From: an uncultured Bacteroidales bacterium
GTDB taxonomy: Bacteria > Bacteroidota > Bacteroidia > Bacteroidales > Paludibacteraceae
DNA: 36,969 bases
Direction of reading: 5' to 3'
Assembly: GCA_937911935.1 (NCBI GenBank)
Contig: CALDQH010000024.1
Location: 1 to 36,969 of the forward strand
Numbering within the stretch: the stretch's first letter is position 1; each line of letters opens with the position of its first letter. The position numbers were made by a program, and so were the translations under genes. Under the pieces are notes generated by a model. The model was not told the origin of the DNA and searched no databases. It saw nothing but the letters and a program-made list of their open reading frames with translations. Below are positions 15,464 to 23,278 of this stretch, piece by piece.

Positions 15464-16444
15464 ATGTATCAGATTAAAACAATTGGTATTCTTACTTCGG
15501 GTGGTGATGCACCTGGTATGAATGCGGCTTTGCGTGCCGTAACGCGTGCAGCAATTTTTAATGGTATTAAAGTAAAAGCCATTATGAGAGGTTATAAAGG
15601 TATGGTAACCAACGAGATAGTTGAATTTAAAACCCAAAATGTTAGTAATATTATTCAACACGGGGGTACCATTATCAAAACGGCTCGTTGCGATGAATTT
15701 AAGACCAAAGAAGGCAGACAACTGGCATACGATACCTTAAAAAGCCACGAAATTGATGCCTTGGTGGTCTTGGGTGGTGATGGTACCTTTACGGGTGCCC
15801 GTATCTTTGCGCAAGAATTTAATTTCCCCATTGTAGGTGTTCCTTGTACGATTGATAATGACTTGTACGGTACAGACTTTACCATTGGTTACGATACCGC
15901 ACTTAATACGGTGATCGATGCTGTAGATAAAATTAGAGATACCGCCTCGTCGCACGAACGTTTGTTCTTTGTAGAAGTAATGGGTCGTGATGCAGGCTTT
16001 TTGGCACTCAATGCAGCCATTGCATCGGGTGCAGAGGCTGCGGTAATTCCCGAAATTAGCATCAAAGATGATTTGCTATCGGAAGTTATCAAAAACGGCT
16101 TTAGAAAAAGTAAAAACTCCAGTATTGTATTGGTGGCAGAAAGTGACGTTACAGGTGGTGCTCAAGGTGTTGCCGATAGAATTAAAAAAGAACATCCCGA
16201 ATACGATGTTCGTGTAGTTGTTTTGGGTCACATGCAACGTGGAGGCTCGCCATCTGCTCAAGACCGTATTTTGGCAAGTAGAATGGGTGCGGCTGCTATC
16301 GAGGCACTTTTGGAAGAGCAACGCAACCTAATGGTGGGTATTGTTAACGACGAAATTGTATATGTACCTTTCTCTAAGGCAATTCGCGATGATAAACCCA
16401 TCAACATGAAACTCATTTCAACCCTTAGAACCCTTTCGATATAA
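15464..16444 (+). CDS. pfkA: 6-phosphofructokinase (ATP-dependent)
   Basis: A 326-aa phosphofructokinase A-type protein with TSGGDAPGMNAALRAV (11-26), LGGDGTFTGA (103-112), TIDNDLYGTDFTIGYDTAL (129-147) and VEVMGRDAGFLAL. Gly107 after Asp106 is the residue that marks ATP rather than PPi use. The usual PGTIDND motif reads PCTIDND here, with Cys128 replacing Gly. The enzyme makes fructose 1,6-bisphosphate in glycolysis, in the cytoplasm. The C-terminus (STLRTLSI) ends as in Bacteroidales homologues, so the gene is complete. Its TAA stop overlaps the apparent uvrA start (ATAA at 16441-16444). Confidence 0.95.
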   Translation: MYQIKTIGILTSGGDAPGMNAALRAVTRAAIFNGIKVKAIMRGYKGMVTNEIVEFKTQNVSNIIQHGGTIIKTARCDEFKTKEGRQLAYDTLKSHEIDALVVLGGDGTFTGARIFAQEFNFPIVGVPCTIDNDLYGTDFTIGYDTALNTVIDAVDKIRDTASSHERLFFVEVMGRDAGFLALNAAIASGAEAAVIPEISIKDDLLSEVIKNGFRKSKNSSIVLVAESDVTGGAQGVADRIKKEHPEYDVRVVVLGHMQRGGSPSAQDRILASRMGAAAIEALLEEQRNLMVGIVNDEIVYVPFSKAIRDDKPINMKLISTLRTLSI

Positions 16445-19221
16445 AAGAATCGGTTATACATATTAAAGGAGCCCGTGTTAATAACCTCAAAAATATTGAG
16501 GTAAAAATACCGCATGGAAAATTGGTTGTGGTAACGGGTGTGTCAGGTTCTGGCAAATCGTCGTTGGCTTTCGATACGTTGTATGCAGAAGGTCAACGTC
16601 GTTATGTTGAGAGCTTGTCGTCGTATGCTCGGCAGTTTTTAGGAAGAATGCCCAAACCTGATGTTGATTTTATTACCGGTTTGCCGCCTGCTATTGCGGT
16701 AGAACAAAAAGTAAAAACACGCAACAATCGTTCTACGGTTGGGACATCGACCGAAATTTACGATTATTTGCGAAAACTATACGCTCGCATCGGTAAGACT
16801 ATATCACCTATCTCGGGACAAGTTGTTAAGAAACATCAGGTATCTGATGTATTGCACTTTGTTGAGCATCAGCCGATTGGAACTCCTTTTTTGTTGTTGG
16901 CTCCTTTGGTAAAAGAAGAAGGACAAACAGACCAGCAAACATTGGAAATTCTGCTGCAGCAGGGCCTGAACCGTCTGTTGGTGAACGATGAGATTAAGCG
17001 TATAGACGCGATGCTGTCGCAGCCTATCCCGGCAGAAACCTATATCTTGATAGATCGTTTTACGGCAGATGTGGATAAAAGTTTGCTGAATCGGTTGGCG
17101 GACTCCGTAGAAACGGCTTTTTACGAAGGACATGGGGTCGCTTTTTTAGCACGTTTAGATGAGAATCGTAAGGTGATAGAAAAGCGGGAATTTTCGCGCG
17201 ATTTTAAGGCAGATGGCATGTTGTTTGAAGAACCCTCCGAACAATTGTTTAGTTTTAACAATCCGTTGGGTGCTTGTCCGCATTGTGAGGGATTTGGCTC
17301 GGTTATTGGCATTGACGAAAATTTAGTCGTTCCTAATAAATCCTTATCGCTTTACGAAGGAGCGGTAGCTTGTTGGAGGGGTGAAAAAATGGGTGTCGAT
17401 TTACAATTGCTTATCAAGCATGCAAGTAAATTTGATTTTCCCATTCATCGACCTTATTATCAACTTACAGAAGAGCAAAAACGTTTGCTGTGGACTGGTA
17501 ATGAGTATTTTGAAGGGTTGAATGCCTTTTTTGATTTTTTGCATCAGAATCAATACAAGATACAATACCGAGTTATGTTGAGTCGTTATCGTGGAAAAAC
17601 AATCTGCCCACATTGTCATGGAACTCGGTTAAAGAAAGAGGCTACTTATGTTCAAGTAGGAGGAAAATCGATTGTAGATCTGGTACAGCTACCTATTGCA
17701 GATTTGTACACCTTTTTCGAAGACCTTACGTTGGATGATTTTGAAAAACTGGCTGCGGAGCGATTGTTGGCAGAAATCAAGAAAAGGATTCGTTGTTTGA
17801 TGGATGTTGGATTGGATTATCTTACGTTGAATAGAGCCTCGGCAACCTTATCTGGTGGAGAGAGTCAGCGTATCAATTTAGTCTCGTCTTTGGGAAGCAG
17901 CCTGGTTGGATCTTTGTATGTGTTGGACGAACCCAGTATTGGATTGCATCCTCGAAATACCGATTTGTTGATTCACGTATTGAGGCAATTGCAAGCGTTA
18001 GGCAATACGGTTGTGGTTGTTGAACACGATTTGACGATGATGCAGTCGGCTGACTACTTAATTGATATAGGCCCTGCTGCAGGAAGATTAGGCGGGGAGG
18101 TGGTGTTGCAAGGTGAACCCGATCGATTACTGCAACAAAAGCAGTTGTATGAGCAATCTGCTACGTTGCGTTACTTAGCGGGTATCGAACAGCCAGCATT
18201 TGCACCTGCAATGCGCAAATGGTCCAATTACATAGAGGTAGTAGGTGCTACGCATCATAACTTGAAAGATGTGTCCGTTAAATTTCCTTTGGGAGTTATA
18301 ACGGTGGTAACAGGTGTTTCTGGGTCTGGTAAATCTACCTTGGTGCGTGATGTGTTTTATACCGCTCTTAAACGCTATTATGGGGGTACTGTCGATAAGG
18401 TGGGTAGTCATGCCAAATTGCAAGGAAGCTTGCATTTGATTAACGATATCGAATTAGTCGATCAGAATCCTATTGGAAAATCGACTCGCTCTAACCCTGC
18501 TACCTATCTCAAGGCTTTTGATGAAATTCGACGTTTGTTTGCCGAACAGCCTTTGTCAAAACAGATGGGCTATACGGCAGGTTATTTCTCGTTTAACTCG
18601 CAAGGAGGTAGGTGTGATGTATGCCAAGGCGAAGGTGTGGTAACTATTCCGATGCAATTTATGGCAGATGTGCAACTTACTTGCGAAGCCTGTGGAGGGA
18701 AACGATTTAAATCAGAAATATTAGAGGTTAAATACCGTGGAGTAGATGTGTATGATGTGTTGGAAATGACCGTTAATCAAGCCATTGAGTTTTTCTCGAC
18801 GGATACAGCTTCGCTTCCGCAACTTATAGTAAAACGCTTAAAACCACTACAAGATGTCGGATTGGGATATGTTAAATTGGGGCAAGCGTCATCTACGTTA
18901 TCAGGAGGAGAGAGTCAACGTATTAAATTGGCGTCTTTTTTGAGTGCTGATATGCAGGGAAATAAGATATTTGTTTTTGACGAACCTACCACAGGATTGC
19001 ATTTCTCGGATATTCAAACTTTGATGAAATCGTTTCATCGACTTATCGAAAAGGGTCATACTGTCATTATCATAGAACACAATGTTGATGTTATAAAACA
19101 GGCTGATTATGTTATTGATTTAGGACCAGAAGGTGGGGATAAAGGAGGATATGTGGTGTATGCAGGCGATGTGGATGGGCTAAGGGCATGTAAAGATTCT
19201 TATACGGCTAGATACATTTAG
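16441..19221 (+). CDS. uvrA: Excinuclease ABC subunit A, with apparent ATA start
   Basis: A 926-aa UvrA when read from 16441. It has two ABC modules: Walker A GVSGSGKSS near residue 35 and GVSGSGKST in the second half, two LSGGESQRI signatures, and zinc-finger pairs CPHC...CPHC and CDVC...CEAC. UvrA recognises DNA damage and loads UvrB. The conserved first strand (SVIHIKGARVNNLKNIEVKIPHGK) lies upstream of any ATG, GTG or TTG: the frame is open from a TAG at 16426, and the first normal start is TTG at 16522, seven residues before Walker A. The natural start position is the ATA at 16441-16443, overlapping the pfkA stop. Function is certain; initiation is not. A sequencing error, a rare ATA start or ATT at 16462 are the options. 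Confidence 0.93.
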   Translation: MKESVIHIKGARVNNLKNIEVKIPHGKLVVVTGVSGSGKSSLAFDTLYAEGQRRYVESLSSYARQFLGRMPKPDVDFITGLPPAIAVEQKVKTRNNRSTVGTSTEIYDYLRKLYARIGKTISPISGQVVKKHQVSDVLHFVEHQPIGTPFLLLAPLVKEEGQTDQQTLEILLQQGLNRLLVNDEIKRIDAMLSQPIPAETYILIDRFTADVDKSLLNRLADSVETAFYEGHGVAFLARLDENRKVIEKREFSRDFKADGMLFEEPSEQLFSFNNPLGACPHCEGFGSVIGIDENLVVPNKSLSLYEGAVACWRGEKMGVDLQLLIKHASKFDFPIHRPYYQLTEEQKRLLWTGNEYFEGLNAFFDFLHQNQYKIQYRVMLSRYRGKTICPHCHGTRLKKEATYVQVGGKSIVDLVQLPIADLYTFFEDLTLDDFEKLAAERLLAEIKKRIRCLMDVGLDYLTLNRASATLSGGESQRINLVSSLGSSLVGSLYVLDEPSIGLHPRNTDLLIHVLRQLQALGNTVVVVEHDLTMMQSADYLIDIGPAAGRLGGEVVLQGEPDRLLQQKQLYEQSATLRYLAGIEQPAFAPAMRKWSNYIEVVGATHHNLKDVSVKFPLGVITVVTGVSGSGKSTLVRDVFYTALKRYYGGTVDKVGSHAKLQGSLHLINDIELVDQNPIGKSTRSNPATYLKAFDEIRRLFAEQPLSKQMGYTAGYFSFNSQGGRCDVCQGEGVVTIPMQFMADVQLTCEACGGKRFKSEILEVKYRGVDVYDVLEMTVNQAIEFFSTDTASLPQLIVKRLKPLQDVGLGYVKLGQASSTLSGGESQRIKLASFLSADMQGNKIFVFDEPTTGLHFSDIQTLMKSFHRLIEKGHTVIIIEHNVDVIKQADYVIDLGPEGGDKGGYVVYAGDVDGLRACKDSYTARYI

Positions 19222-19270
19222 AAAATTCTATTTTTTATTCAGTTGTAACCTATAAGATATAAGTAAAAAG

Positions 19271-19300
19271 AAGAGGGTGACCATGGGGTCACCCTCTCTT
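19271..19300. terminator. Terminator between convergent uvrA and pckA
   Basis: Perfect 11-bp arms at 19272-19282 and 19287-19297 (AGAGGGTGACC and its complement) flank a 4-nt loop. Read on the minus strand the hairpin is followed by TCTTTTTACTT, a good tail for pckA. On the plus strand the tail is weak (CTTGG), so it may serve uvrA less efficiently. Confidence 0.85.
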
Positions 19301-19323
19301 GGTATGTATTCTTGTGATAAGAA

Positions 19324-20925
19324 TTACAATTGAGGACCAGCAGCAACCAATGCTTTGCCAGCTTCGTTACCTTCGTATTTAGCGAAGTTTTTGATGAAGC
19401 GAGCAGCCAAGTCTTTAGCTTTTTCTTCCCATTCGCAAGCGCAAGCGTAAGTGTCGCGAGGATCCAAGATAGCTGGATTTACGTTAGGAAGAGCGGTTGG
19501 TACTTCGAAGTCGAACATAGGGATTTTTTTGGTTTCAGCTTTCAAGATAGAGCCGTCCAAAATAGCGTCGATAATACCACGAGTATCAGGAATTGAGATA
19601 CGTTTGCCAGTACCGTTCCAACCGGTGTTAACCAAGTATGCTTTAGCACCTGATTGTTCCATTTTCTTAACTAGTTCTTCAGCATATTTGGTTGGGTGCA
19701 ATTCCAAGAATGCTTGACCAAAGCATGCAGAGAAAGTAGGAGTAGGTTCGGTAATACCACGTTCGGTACCTGCCAATTTAGCGGTGAAACCACTCAAGAA
19801 ATAGTATTTGGTTTGTTCAGGAGTCAAGATAGATACTGGAGGCAATACACCAAATGCGTCAGCTGACAAGAAGATAACGTTCTTAGCAGCAGGAGCGGTA
19901 GAACCTGGTTGAATGTTGTTGATGTGTTCGATAGGATAAGAAACACGAGTATTTTCGGTTACGCTCTTATCGTTGAAGTCGATAGTACCGTCAGCAGCAA
20001 CAGTTACGTTTTCCAACAAAGCGTTACGTTTGATAGCACCGAAGATATCAGGTTCGCTAACTTTGTCCAAACCGATAACTTTAGCATAGCAACCACCTTC
20101 AAAGTTGAATACGCCGTTGTCGTCCCAACCGTGTTCGTCGTCACCAATCAAGCGACGTTTTGGATCGGTAGAAAGGGTGGTTTTACCAGTTCCAGACAAG
20201 CCGAAGAAGATAGCGGTGTTTTCGCCGTTCATATCGCAGTTTGCAGAGCAGTGCATAGAAGCGATACCTTTAAGTGGCAAGTAGTAGTTCATCATAGAGA
20301 ACATACCTTTTTTCATTTCGCCACCGTACCAAGTGTTAAGGATGATTTGTTCGCGGCTGGTCAAGTTGAATACAACTGCAGTTTCGCTGTTCAAACCTAG
20401 TTCTTTGTAGTTTTCAACTTTTGCTTTAGAAGCGTTGTAAACGATGAAGTCAGGTTCGAAGTTAGCCAAATCTTCTTCCGAAGGACGGATGAACATGTTT
20501 TTAACAAAGTGTGCTTGCCATGCTACTTCCATGATGAAACGAACAGACATACGAGTGTCAGCGTTAGCACCGCAGAATGCATCGATTACAAACAATCTTT
20601 TGTTAGAAAGGCAATCTTGAGCGATTCCTTTAAGAGCATTCCAAGATTCGGTAGAAAGAGGTTTGTTGTCGTTTTTATATTCGTCAGATGTCCACCAAAC
20701 GGTATTTTTAGAAGTTTCGTCCATTACAATGAATTTGTCTTTAGGCGAACGACCGGTGTAGATACCTGTCATAACGTTCACTGCACCAAGTTCAGTTTCT
20801 TGACCAACTTCAAAGCCTTCTAAACCAGCTTTGGTTTCTTCAGCAAACAATACTTCGTAAGAAGGATTGTGTACAATCTCAGTAGTTCCGGTAATACCGT
20901 ACTTGCTTAAATCTAAATTTGCCAT
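19324..20925 (-). CDS. pckA: Phosphoenolpyruvate carboxykinase (ATP)
   Basis: A 533-aa ATP-dependent PEPCK. Signatures: TGIYTGRSPKDKFIV (53-67), NTWYGGEMKKGMF (197-209), the kinase-1a P-loop GLSGTGKTT (242-250), and GDDEHGWDD (261-269) with the Mg/Mn-binding acidic residue. It interconverts oxaloacetate + ATP and PEP + CO2 + ADP. In succinate- and propionate-forming Bacteroidota it often runs in the carboxylating direction, which is an inference here. The gene is monocistronic, with a promoter candidate at 21011-21042 and the terminator above. Its regular codon usage, dominated by a few codons, suggests high expression. Confidence 0.97.
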   Translation of the reverse strand: MANLDLSKYGITGTTEIVHNPSYEVLFAEETKAGLEGFEVGQETELGAVNVMTGIYTGRSPKDKFIVMDETSKNTVWWTSDEYKNDNKPLSTESWNALKGIAQDCLSNKRLFVIDAFCGANADTRMSVRFIMEVAWQAHFVKNMFIRPSEEDLANFEPDFIVYNASKAKVENYKELGLNSETAVVFNLTSREQIILNTWYGGEMKKGMFSMMNYYLPLKGIASMHCSANCDMNGENTAIFFGLSGTGKTTLSTDPKRRLIGDDEHGWDDNGVFNFEGGCYAKVIGLDKVSEPDIFGAIKRNALLENVTVAADGTIDFNDKSVTENTRVSYPIEHINNIQPGSTAPAAKNVIFLSADAFGVLPPVSILTPEQTKYYFLSGFTAKLAGTERGITEPTPTFSACFGQAFLELHPTKYAEELVKKMEQSGAKAYLVNTGWNGTGKRISIPDTRGIIDAILDGSILKAETKKIPMFDFEVPTALPNVNPAILDPRDTYACACEWEEKAKDLAARFIKNFAKYEGNEAGKALVAAGPQL

Positions 20926-21010
20926 CTTTTAATGTGATTAATGAATGTATAAAATTTAATTATCTCTATTTGAATGAGGATAAAAGTGCTTCTCCTTTTA
21001 ATCCACCATG

Positions 21011-21042
21011 CAAATATAATTAGAAATATCCAAATTAACAAC
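21011..21042 (-). promoter_or_regulatory. Putative pckA promoter
   Basis: On the minus strand a -7 box TATATTTG (21018-21011) follows a GTTG (21042-21039, near the -33 TTTG) after 20 bp. It predicts a 5' leader of about 80 nt before the pckA ATG at 20925; I see no recognisable riboswitch in that leader. Confidence 0.5.
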
Positions 21043-21103
21043 TCCATGGGCTTTGTTATCTCTTAAAATTTGATAATAATAGGTCGGCCCGTAGTTTTTT
21101 TTG

Positions 21104-21111
21104 TATTTTTG
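21104..21111 (+). promoter_or_regulatory. Putative -7 promoter box for aroA
   Basis: TATTTTTG matches TAnnTTTG, 20 nt before the chosen aroA ATG at 21131, implying a very short leader. The -33 element is not clear. It supports 21131 over the upstream in-frame TTG at 21101. Confidence 0.4.
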
Positions 21112-21130
21112 CGTGACCTTATCTAAGAAA

Positions 21131-22360
21131 ATGAAACAACTTTGTATTAACTATAAAAACAGCGATAGGTTGCTATCTCAGGTAAATTTACCTGCTTCTA
21201 AAAGTATCGCTAATAGGGCACTCATTGTGGCTTCGTTAGGTGGTTTTGTGTCGTTTATAGAAAATTTATCAGATTGCGATGATACCCGTGCTGTCATAAA
21301 TGCATTGTCGTCTAAAACGCATACGCCCAATGTGGGCGCGGCAGGAACAGCCATGCGTTTTTTAACTGCCTATTATGCGCAGATGCCTGGTGTTTGGCAA
21401 CTTTCGGGCAGTGAGAGAATGCATCAACGCCCTATTGCAATATTGGTGGATGCTTTGCGTAGTTTGGGAGCAGATATTACTTATTTGCAAAAAGAAGGTT
21501 ATCCTCCGTTACGCATTGTCGGCAAACAGTTGCAAGGGGGTGAAATAGCCTTAAATGGAGGTGTAAGTAGTCAGTACATATCGGCTTTGCTAATGATAGC
21601 TCCTTATATGGAGCAAGGTTTAGTCTTGCATTTAACCGATAAGGTGGTAAGCGTTCCTTATATACAGATGACCTTGTCGTTGATGCGTTTCTTTGGCGTA
21701 GAATCAACGTTTGATGGTACAGCCATTAGGATTGCTCCTCAATTGTACAAGGCAGTGCCTTTTGTAGTAGAGAACGATTGGTCGGCTGCCTCTTATTGGT
21801 ATGCTACGGTGGCTTTGCGCCCTGGAACAACGCTCTTTTTGCCTTATTTGCAAGAGAAAAGCTGGCAAGGAGATGCGCAATTGGTAAACTTGTTTAAACC
21901 CTTAGGCGTGTGTACTACTTTTGTAAACGGTGGGGTTGAATTGTCGTCATCTGCCGAACCTGTTGTATCGCAATATACCTGCGATTTAGCATCGCAACCC
22001 GATTTGGCTCAAACTTTGGTGGTTACCTGTTTGATGTTAGGTATTCCGTTTCGATTCTCGGGGCTGGGTAATCTGAAAATCAAAGAAACCGATCGTATTG
22101 CTGCACTTATTGCAGAAAGTAAAAAAATGGGATTTTTGTTGCACGAGGTAGCAGAGGGTGTGTTAGCGTGGGAAGGAGAGCGATGTCCTGCTGCTAAACC
22201 TATATGCATTGATACCTACGAAGATCACCGCATGGCCATGGCGTTTGCACCTGCTGTGTTTAAATTAGGTGACATTTGTATCAATAATCCGCAAGTAGTA
22301 ACTAAATCGTACCCTCAATTTTGGGAAGAGTTATCAAAATTCGTTACCTTTGTATCCTAA
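21131..22360 (+). CDS. aroA: 3-phosphoshikimate 1-carboxyvinyltransferase (EPSP synthase)
   Basis: A 409-aa EPSP synthase of the short Bacteroidota form. Visible motifs are PASKSIANRALI near the N-terminus (Lys-Ser substrate site), VGAAGTAMRFLTAY, GGVSSQYISALLMIAPYM, KIKETDRIAALI and YEDHRMAMAFAPAVF at the C-terminal side. It condenses shikimate 3-phosphate with PEP in the aromatic amino acid pathway, in the cytoplasm. The ATG at 21131 was chosen because it gives a typical N-terminus and lies just after a -7 box. Other aro genes are absent from the window. rpiB follows after 17 bp but has its own promoter candidate inside the aroA 3' end. Confidence 0.95.
   Translation: MKQLCINYKNSDRLLSQVNLPASKSIANRALIVASLGGFVSFIENLSDCDDTRAVINALSSKTHTPNVGAAGTAMRFLTAYYAQMPGVWQLSGSERMHQRPIAILVDALRSLGADITYLQKEGYPPLRIVGKQLQGGEIALNGGVSSQYISALLMIAPYMEQGLVLHLTDKVVSVPYIQMTLSLMRFFGVESTFDGTAIRIAPQLYKAVPFVVENDWSAASYWYATVALRPGTTLFLPYLQEKSWQGDAQLVNLFKPLGVCTTFVNGGVELSSSAEPVVSQYTCDLASQPDLAQTLVVTCLMLGIPFRFSGLGNLKIKETDRIAALIAESKKMGFLLHEVAEGVLAWEGERCPAAKPICIDTYEDHRMAMAFAPAVFKLGDICINNPQVVTKSYPQFWEELSKFVTFVS
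22320..22352 (+). promoter_or_regulatory. Putative rpiB promoter inside the aroA 3' end
   Basis: TTTG (22320-22323), a 21-bp spacer and TACCTTTG (22345-22352) match the -33/-7 Bacteroidota consensus. The -7 box ends 25 nt before the rpiB ATG. rpiB can thus be transcribed independently of aroA. Confidence 0.5.
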
Positions 22361-22377
22361 TTAATTTTCTTTACAAG

Positions 22378-22830
22378 ATGAAAGATTTAAATACTTTACG
22401 TGTTGCTGTGGCTTGTGACCATGCCGGTTTTGAACTAAAAGAAGAGTTAGTTAAAATTTTCTCGGACAAATTGTTTGAGTTAAAGGACTTTGGTACATTC
22501 TCAAGCGACAGCGTTGATTATCCTGATATGATTCACCCCATGGCAAAAGAAGTGAACGATGGAAATTTTGACTTTGGTATTGCTATTTGTGGTAGTGGTA
22601 ATGGTGTTAGCATGGTGGCTAACAAATACAAAAACGTACGCGCTGCTTTGTGTTGGCAAGTAGAATTGGCAAAATTGGCACGTCAACACAACGATGCCAA
22701 TATTGTATCGATTCCTGCACGTTTTATTAGTCAGGCAACGGCAGAATTGATTATTGAATCGTTCTTGCAAACCGACTTTGAAGGTGGTCGTCACCTAGCA
22801 CGCGTAAGCAAAATTGCTGCTGTTTTATAA
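22378..22830 (+). CDS. rpiB: Ribose 5-phosphate isomerase B
   Basis: A 150-aa RpiB/LacAB-family isomerase interconverting ribose 5-phosphate and ribulose 5-phosphate. The N-terminal ACDHAGFELKEEL (12-24) holds the phosphate/ring-opening residues, and Cys71 in GIAICGSGNGVSM is the catalytic base. NKYKNVRAALCW and HNDANIVSIPAR complete the family pattern. The ATG at 22378 directly precedes the conserved domain and follows a promoter candidate; a longer frame reaching back into aroA is not needed. Its last 6 bp overlap the convergent coaD stop, with no hairpin between them. Confidence 0.96.
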   Translation: MKDLNTLRVAVACDHAGFELKEELVKIFSDKLFELKDFGTFSSDSVDYPDMIHPMAKEVNDGNFDFGIAICGSGNGVSMVANKYKNVRAALCWQVELAKLARQHNDANIVSIPARFISQATAELIIESFLQTDFEGGRHLARVSKIAAVL

Positions 22831-23274
22831 GGAAGAGTTGTTAGGGAGTAAGTGGGAAACATCTTTGCCGTGTTTTTGTAATTCTCTCACGATAGAAGAT
22901 GAAACTTCTTGCAAGGTAGGATTGGCTAATAGAAAGATGGTTTCCACCCCAAAAAAAGTATAGTTGACTTGCGCAATTTCTTTTTCGTATGCCAAGTCTG
23001 TTTCGTTTCGAATGCCACGTATGATACACGTGGCATTTTCTTTTTGTATCAGTTCGGCTGTCAGCCCTTTGTATGCAATAACAGAAATACGCTCGTTGTT
23101 CGCGTACAATGATTGGATGTCCTCGATATGATGAGGATTTGTTTCGCTTTTCTGTGAATTTTCGCCTACTGCAATGATAAGGCGGTCAAAGAGTTGTAAT
23201 GCTCTTTTGACTATATCTTCGTGTCCTTTGGTAAAAGGAGAAAAACTTCCCGGAAAAACAGCCGTTTTTTTCAT
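22825..23274 (-). CDS. coaD: Phosphopantetheine adenylyltransferase
   Basis: A 149-aa nucleotidyltransferase catalysing the penultimate step of coenzyme A synthesis. The N-terminus FPGSFSPFTKGHEDIVKRAL contains the (H/T)xGH motif as T15-K-G-H18, and the C-terminal part has the SSIVREL version of the SSTxxR motif at the expected distance, plus YEKEIAQVNYTFFGVETIFL. Bacterial PPATs are typically about 160 aa, so this is on the short side but complete. It follows the DUF6242 gene by 4 bp in the same operon, an association I recall as common in Bacteroidales. It converges on rpiB with a 6-bp overlap. Confidence 0.96.
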   Translation of the reverse strand: MKKTAVFPGSFSPFTKGHEDIVKRALQLFDRLIIAVGENSQKSETNPHHIEDIQSLYANNERISVIAYKGLTAELIQKENATCIIRGIRNETDLAYEKEIAQVNYTFFGVETIFLLANPTLQEVSSSIVRELQKHGKDVSHLLPNNSSL

Positions 23275-23278
23275 GTTC

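Noticed and set aside
15200..15721. Open frame of 173 codons on the minus strand across ispH/pfkA
   Set aside because: It spans the end of one conserved gene and the start of another and resembles no protein family.
16522..16524. TTG as the start of uvrA
   Set aside because: It would delete the conserved VIHIKGARVNNLKN strand that is present and in frame upstream, so it is unlikely to be the true start although it is the first standard start codon.
19909..20400. Open frame of 163 codons on the plus strand inside pckA
   Set aside because: It is antisense to pckA, which has all family motifs; the open frame arises from pckA's codon bias.
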